Assembly: GCA_016205085.1 (NCBI GenBank)
Contig: JACQJN010000009.1
Location: 1-8,897 of the forward strand
Direction of reading: 5' to 3'
DNA length: 8,897 bases
DNA from: Elusimicrobiota bacterium
Lineage (GTDB): Bacteria; Elusimicrobiota; Elusimicrobia; JACQJN01
Below the pieces are notes generated by a model. The model worked only from the letters and a program-made list of their open reading frames with translations. It was not told the DNA's origin and ran no database searches. Made by a program: the position numbers and the translations under genes. This document shows, in pieces, positions 5,974 to 8,897 of this stretch; positions within the stretch are counted from its first letter, which is position 1; every line of letters begins with the position of its first letter.

Positions 5974-8055
5974 CTAGAACTCATAGTGAATTCTTGAGGT
6001 GTCTGCTGGGCCAGCACAGGGGGGCGGTCTGATTGCTCGTTCCACAATGCGATCTCCTCCCTTGTGCGCCATAATTTCATCTAAGAGTTCCTGGTTTACC
6101 AATATAGATCCACCCACAAAAGTCGCACATCTGTCAATGTCAACGCTACGGCCCTCTCGATGTAAGCTGTGGGGTAGGCGCCAGTTCCCGTCAAGATCAA
6201 ATAGCCCCCCCAATATCAGGCTCATATCATTGATGCCAAGTATGTGGCCTCTGGTTCGATTAAAATAGGAGACGACTGCAGTCGTGGCTCCAGCGATGGT
6301 AAATATTAAGGCAAAGTGATTCGCCGTGTGGGACGAGGTTTGACCTGTAAATTCATACATCGTCGGTGTTCCACTGGGAGGAGCGAGTGCTAACCCCGGA
6401 ACCCTCACCTCCAGCGCCGCTGAAGTTGAGACGCTGGGCGTATCGGTCAGATGCGCCTTGATCGTTTCCAATCCCCCGAACTCACTGGCGGTATAAGTAG
6501 CCGTGAGTCTGCCATCCAGTCCCGTGGTTCCATGCGCTGGGCTGGCCACGATGATCCCCTCACCCGAGAAAGTGCCGGTGGGCCTGCTGCCGTCATGGTC
6601 GTGCCCCCCGGAATTGGCCAAGGGTTGAGCAGTCAGCGTGATGTTGATGTCGGGCGTAACCTCACCGGAAGCCTTGCGGGCCTCCACCGTCACTTGGGTT
6701 TGCCCCCCTGGAAACACAGCGGCCGGCTCCAGAATGATCGAGAGCGCGGTCTCCGGCGCTCCTTGGCGGAATTTAGCGACAATGATATCCTCTAACAGGG
6801 ACGCGGTCGTAGCAATGTCGCCGACCACGTAGACATTGCCCTCCTGGTCCACGTCCGTCCCGGTTCCTTCCGCACAACAGACACTCCTCAAGGTTGTGGT
6901 GGACCATAAAAGGGTACCATCAGGTCCGACCTTGGATATCAGGACGTCGTTGGTGGGGAAGCTAACCCCGGCAGGAATGTAGAAGTTGCCGGTTGCATCG
7001 GAAGCTGAGCTGCCCGTGAAACCGCGCGGGGGAAGCACCTTCTTGATTAGGGGAACTCCATCCGGTGAAAGCTTGCCGTAAAGAAAACCCCTCTGAAGAA
7101 AGCCGGTCGCAATATCAAAGGAGCCCCATTCGCCGCCGCCAGTCAGTATGTTGTCCGCAGGGTCGATGCTGACTCCCGTGGCAAATCCGGCCTCAAAGGA
7201 GACTACCCTGGTCGTGTCACCTCGAAAAGGCACAAGATCTGCTTTGAAAAACCGCTTGAAAAGCAATGCGCCTCCTGGATCAAATTTCGCAGCCATGAAT
7301 TCTCTGAAGTCACGGAAAACAACCAGGGGCTCCAGCTGGAAATGGGAGCCCGCCAAAACTAAATTCCTTTGGGAATCTATGGCCGCGTCCATAGCAAAGG
7401 TTTCCACGGCCAAGGGAGCCCCATTGAACGCGGTCACCGTTCCCTCATCTATCCTGCGGTCCCACCGGAATACTCCCTCGCTATCGACTTTGAAGACATA
7501 AGTGTCTGAGTGTAAAAATCTCCCTTCTGATACCTCACCCACCCCGTACGCGTTGCCCAGGTCATCCACCGCTATGGAATGACAAAATACCTGCGGGAGC
7601 CCCGCAGTAACCACTCTGTTCCATATGAGGTGCCCAGCAGGATCCAACTTTAAAACTCGGCAACCTGAGGGGCTAAAAGCGCTTATCGGGCTCACTATGT
7701 AAATATTGCCCTCCGGATCGGTATCAATTCCCGTAGCCTGGTCATAATCCCCTCCGTCAAAGGTGATATTCCACACCGTATTACCATCCGGGTCGAGTTT
7801 AATGATTCTGGCATCCCAGGCTCTCGGATAATCCTTTCCGGGTGCTGGCAGGAAAGAAGCCCCGGCCACCACAATGAATCCTTCCTTATCCACCGCCACA
7901 TCAAAGGCAAAATCCCTAACTCCACCCTCAAAGATTCTGACCCACACCGGCTGTGGCGGGGGCTCTTGGGATGCCAAGAGGGGGGAGATGTGAAAAAACA
8001 GAAAGATCGGCGCGAACACCCCAAAAAATCTCTGGCCCTGTTGGAGCATACTCAT
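5974..8055 (-). CDS. Secreted beta-propeller / Ig-like / LAS-type metallopeptidase-like protein
   Basis: A 693-residue exported protein with three parts. Residues 1-29 are a signal peptide ending PLLAS. Residues 37-430 contain seven propeller-type units (about 37-65, 86-121, 136-173, 189-236, 257-308, 328-363, 375-412). Most have the form K-L-D-P-x-G-x-x-x-W ... D-x-x-G-N-x-Y-x-x-G, as in SBBP/Delta-60-like repeats, so a seven-bladed propeller is likely. Residues 435-552 look like a bacterial Ig-like domain, with GGHDHDGSRPTGTFSGEG and TGLDGRLTATYTASEFGG. Residues 575-693 end in a LAS-type peptidase-like domain: NDMSLILGGLFDLDGNW (609-625), PHSLHREGRSVDID (628-641), which fits SxHxxGxxxD with H632 and D639 as zinc ligands, and RIHYEF at the terminus, where H690 is a candidate third ligand. 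Such domains cut peptidoglycan or D-Ala peptides; the substrate here is unknown. The start is uncertain: the best ribosome site serves a short overlapping frame from 8078, while ATG 8055 or ATG 8049 uses a weaker AAGG. Confidence 0.85.
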   Translation of the reverse strand: MSMLQQGQRFFGVFAPIFLFFHISPLLASQEPPPQPVWVRIFEGGVRDFAFDVAVDKEGFIVVAGASFLPAPGKDYPRAWDARIIKLDPDGNTVWNITFDGGDYDQATGIDTDPEGNIYIVSPISAFSPSGCRVLKLDPAGHLIWNRVVTAGLPQVFCHSIAVDDLGNAYGVGEVSEGRFLHSDTYVFKVDSEGVFRWDRRIDEGTVTAFNGAPLAVETFAMDAAIDSQRNLVLAGSHFQLEPLVVFRDFREFMAAKFDPGGALLFKRFFKADLVPFRGDTTRVVSFEAGFATGVSIDPADNILTGGGEWGSFDIATGFLQRGFLYGKLSPDGVPLIKKVLPPRGFTGSSASDATGNFYIPAGVSFPTNDVLISKVGPDGTLLWSTTTLRSVCCAEGTGTDVDQEGNVYVVGDIATTASLLEDIIVAKFRQGAPETALSIILEPAAVFPGGQTQVTVEARKASGEVTPDINITLTAQPLANSGGHDHDGSRPTGTFSGEGIIVASPAHGTTGLDGRLTATYTASEFGGLETIKAHLTDTPSVSTSAALEVRVPGLALAPPSGTPTMYEFTGQTSSHTANHFALIFTIAGATTAVVSYFNRTRGHILGINDMSLILGGLFDLDGNWRLPHSLHREGRSVDIDRCATFVGGSILVNQELLDEIMAHKGGDRIVERAIRPPPCAGPADTSRIHYEF

Positions 8056-8057
8056 CC

Positions 8058-8078
8058 TTAACCCTGAAACTTTCTCAT
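8058..8078 (-). other. Six-codon upstream reading frame with the strong ribosome site (or frameshifted true start)
   Basis: AGGAG at 8087-8091 (minus strand) sits eight bases before an ATG at 8078 that reads MRKFQG and then TAA. Two bases later comes the ATG of the large propeller gene, in a different frame. Either this is a short leader frame whose translation re-initiates at 8055 or 8049, or one base has been lost here and MRKFQG is the natural N-terminus of the large protein. The latter would supply the positive charge expected at the start of its signal peptide. Confidence 0.4.
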
Positions 8079-8136
8079 GATGTTTTCTCCTGTATTAATT
8101 GTTCCATGTTAGCATCCCATGGAAATCGCGCACATA

Positions 8137-8349
8137 TCAAAGTAAAACCGAACCGCCGACCACAACCACAGACCCTTGTGTATCCACGGAAACGTCAAAG
8201 GCAAAGTCTCGGGGAGGGCCAGAAAATAGTTTTTGTACCCAGACCAGCTTGGGAGGGGATTCTTGGGAAAAGGCAGGGATAAAATTGAGAAGGATAAGCA
8301 GTAGAGTTATGGGTAAGTTCCTTTTCACTTTCACGCCTCGACGTTCCAT
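8137..8349 (-). pseudogene. Truncated paralogue of the propeller-peptidase protein (N-terminal remnant)
   Basis: A 70-residue frame that duplicates the N-terminus of the gene at 5974-8055. Residues 27-70 align with residues 28-70 of that protein with about 25 identities over 43 aligned positions, including the run RDFAFDV and the SQE..PP..VWV start. It keeps a signal peptide (KRNLPITLLLILL core, FS-Q boundary) and the first propeller strand, and then stops at TGA. A start at GTG 8328 (reading MKRNLPIT) is better than the ATG at 8349, because GAGG lies seven bases before it and nothing precedes the ATG. The simplest reading is a tandem duplication in which this copy lost everything downstream. 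It could instead be an expressed small secreted peptide. It sits 81 bases upstream of the intact copy, in the same direction, and may be co-transcribed with it. Confidence 0.75.
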
Positions 8350-8362
8350 TTAAGATTAAGGA

Positions 8363-8398
8363 CGGCCCAATCACGCTTTGTGAATTTTAACTGGGCCG
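8363..8398. repeat. Inverted repeat with nested inner stem
   Basis: CGGCCCA at 8363-8369 pairs perfectly with TGGGCCG at 8392-8398. Inside it TCAC (8371-8374) pairs with GTGA (8380-8383) around a five-base loop. No T-tract follows on either strand, so it is not a standard terminator. It lies just upstream of the truncated paralogue on the minus strand and could be an operator or leader-RNA hairpin. Confidence 0.45.
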
Positions 8399-8410
8399 GC
8401 TTAATCTCCT

Positions 8411-8464
8411 CCCAACGAAAGCTCTACAAGCAAAACAGCTCCTCCTTCAAGGCCCTACGTTGGG
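8411..8464. repeat. Inverted repeat with 40-base spacer
   Basis: CCCAACG at 8411-8417 is perfectly complementary to CGTTGGG at 8458-8464. With the neighbouring hairpins it suggests a structured RNA or the scar of a small inverted-repeat element. Confidence 0.35.
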
Positions 8465-8469
8465 TCCCA

Positions 8470-8500
8470 GAGGAGAAACCTCGTTCACTCTCCCAGTGAA
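8470..8500. repeat. Two adjacent small hairpins
   Basis: GAGG (8470-8473) pairs with CCTC (8479-8482) across five bases. TTCACT (8484-8489) pairs with AGTGAA (8495-8500) across five bases. They are separated by one base. Neither is followed by a T-run. Confidence 0.35.
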
Positions 8501-8577
8501 AAGACTAGCTCAAGAATAGGATAATATCAAGGAAGATAAGGTATCTAGAAGGTGTCTTTATTTAAGGTAGAAACTGC

Positions 8578-8639
8578 AGGCCTTCGCTCCGGTGGGTGAC
8601 GAGGCAGGTGCTTCCTTTGAGGCCTAACTTATAGCGGAG
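8578..8639. repeat. Interleaved inverted repeats (pseudoknot-like order)
   Basis: AGGCCT occurs at 8578-8583 and 8620-8625 and is self-complementary, so the two copies can pair. CTCCG (8587-8591) can pair with CGGAG (8635-8639). The arms alternate, giving the order of an H-type pseudoknot. The stems are short and could be chance. Confidence 0.25.
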
Positions 8640-8742
8640 TCCCTTTTGTCAAGCAGACTGGAGTTTTAAGAGCAGAAGTATTTGGAGCTGTTGGAGAGGG
8701 CAGGGGAGGAGATTTTGGCGTATTTATAAGCATGGAAGATGC

Positions 8743-8748
8743 TAAAAT
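8743..8748 (+). promoter_or_regulatory. Possible -10 box of the lipoprotein gene
   Basis: TAAAAT differs from TATAAT by one base and ends nine bases before the ATG at 8757. No -35 element is visible at normal spacing and there is no ribosome binding site, so a leaderless transcript is possible. Confidence 0.25.
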
Positions 8749-8756
8749 AAACTCAA

Positions 8757-8897
8757 ATGCTTAAAACTAGCTGTCTCCTTCTTCTACTCTCACTAGCAGG
8801 TTGTGCAACAGCTAGAAAGCTTGGTGACCTCGCAAAAGATTATCCTGCTCCAAACACGAAATACAACTACTACGAAGGCAAACACGAAACCGCCCAG
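8757..8897 (+). CDS. Lipoprotein, N-terminal part (truncated by window end)
   Basis: The first 47 codons of a gene that leaves the window. Residues 1-16 read MLKTSCLLLLLSLAGC, a classical lipoprotein signal peptide with lipobox LAGC and the lipid-modified cysteine at residue 16. The mature part begins CATARKLGDLAKDYPAPNTK and stays open to the end. No lysine-poor sorting rule can be applied with confidence, so the choice between inner and outer membrane is not clear. An in-frame TAA at 8748-8750 rules out an earlier start. No Shine-Dalgarno sequence precedes the ATG. The function is not recognisable from this fragment. Confidence 0.75.
   Translation, partial: MLKTSCLLLLLSLAGCATARKLGDLAKDYPAPNTKYNYYEGKHETAQ

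Larger units (their letters stand above)
8331..8507 (-). pseudogene. Possible decayed coding trace upstream of the truncated paralogue
   Basis: One minus-strand frame reads protein-like for 30 codons (8333-8423, including PAQLKFTKRDWAVLNLKWNV) and ends with TGA at 8331-8333, just before the GTG start of the remnant gene. An in-frame TAG at 8424-8426 separates it from another open stretch reaching back to a TAG at 8505-8507. Because this TGA abuts the next start, as in an operon junction, it could be the tail of a degraded gene. I do not recognise the family, and the evidence is composition only, so chance is quite possible. Confidence 0.2.
8350..8756. other. Gene-poor intergenic region with several inverted repeats
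   Basis: No intact gene of normal length is seen on either strand. The left half (8361-8500) carries four short hairpin-forming inverted repeats, one of which holds a smaller stem in its loop, plus the possible decayed frame above. The middle (8578-8639) carries two interleaved inverted repeats. The right end (8740-8756) leads into the lipoprotein gene. I compared the region with the tRNA, RNase P, SRP RNA, glycine, c-di-GMP and THF riboswitch patterns I know and found no match. Confidence 0.5.

Noticed and set aside
5961..6080. Longer start at 6080 for the FIMAH-like protein
   Set aside because: The extra 40 residues overlap the end of the peptidase-like gene, hide the signal peptide, and the ribosome site AGGAG lies before the ATG at 5960.
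6451..6795. Plus-strand frame of 114 residues inside the large minus gene (and similar ones near 7148 and 8099)
   Set aside because: Antisense shadow of the large propeller gene or of the truncated paralogue; the minus-strand reading has clear domains.
8424..8507. TAG recoded as an amino acid
   Set aside because: At least four solid genes here end in TAG (1115, 1718, 3620 and 5974), so TAG is an ordinary stop.
8578..8625. c-di-GMP riboswitch or SRP RNA fragment (strings like CTCCGGTGGGT and GGAAGCA)
   Set aside because: The partner motifs of either RNA are missing and the order of elements does not fit.
1..8897. tRNA, rRNA, CRISPR array or complete insertion sequence
   Set aside because: I saw no T-loop/acceptor pattern, no rRNA motifs, no regularly spaced repeats and no transposase on either strand.

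Overview
The window looks like a chromosomal piece of an uncultured Gram-negative bacterium. It encodes two outer-membrane beta-barrel proteins of the PorV/PorQ type, a lipoprotein with a clean lipobox, several Sec-type signal peptides and a type-A C-terminal sorting-like domain. That mix is common in Elusimicrobiota, Omnitrophota and the Fibrobacterota/Bacteroidota group. I cannot fix the phylum from the sequence alone. No rRNA, tRNA, CRISPR array or intact mobile element was seen.

Layout. Positions 12-2848 (+ strand) hold an unrecognised 367-residue protein, the biotin transporter S-component bioY (start best placed at 1155, behind an extended -10 promoter), and a PorV/PorQ-like outer-membrane protein that overlaps bioY by 28 bases. 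Positions 2849-3619 are a more AT-rich spacer holding one small acidic coiled-coil protein (3073-3354, +), whose 3' end may be frameshifted. Positions 3620-8055 (- strand) form a tight operon, in transcription order: a 693-residue secreted protein (seven-unit beta-propeller, Ig-like domain, LAS-type zinc peptidase-like domain); a 298-residue secreted protein ending in a FIMAH-like helical domain; a 183-residue protein that is almost only a T9SS/FlgD-type C-terminal domain; and a second PorV/PorQ-like protein. Upstream, at 8137-8349, lies a truncated paralogue of the 693-residue protein, preserving only its signal peptide and first propeller strands. Positions 8350-8756 have no intact gene but contain several inverted repeats and a possible decayed reading frame. 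A lipoprotein gene starts at 8757 and runs off the window.

How it may work together (inference). The minus-strand genes are spaced or overlapped by only a few bases, so they are probably co-transcribed and translationally coupled. All four products carry export signals. A PorV-like barrel beside a stand-alone C-terminal sorting domain and two large secreted proteins suggests a cell-surface or secretion module. The peptidase-like domain may act on peptidoglycan or peptides outside the inner membrane. The tandem truncated paralogue shows that the locus has duplicated and decayed.
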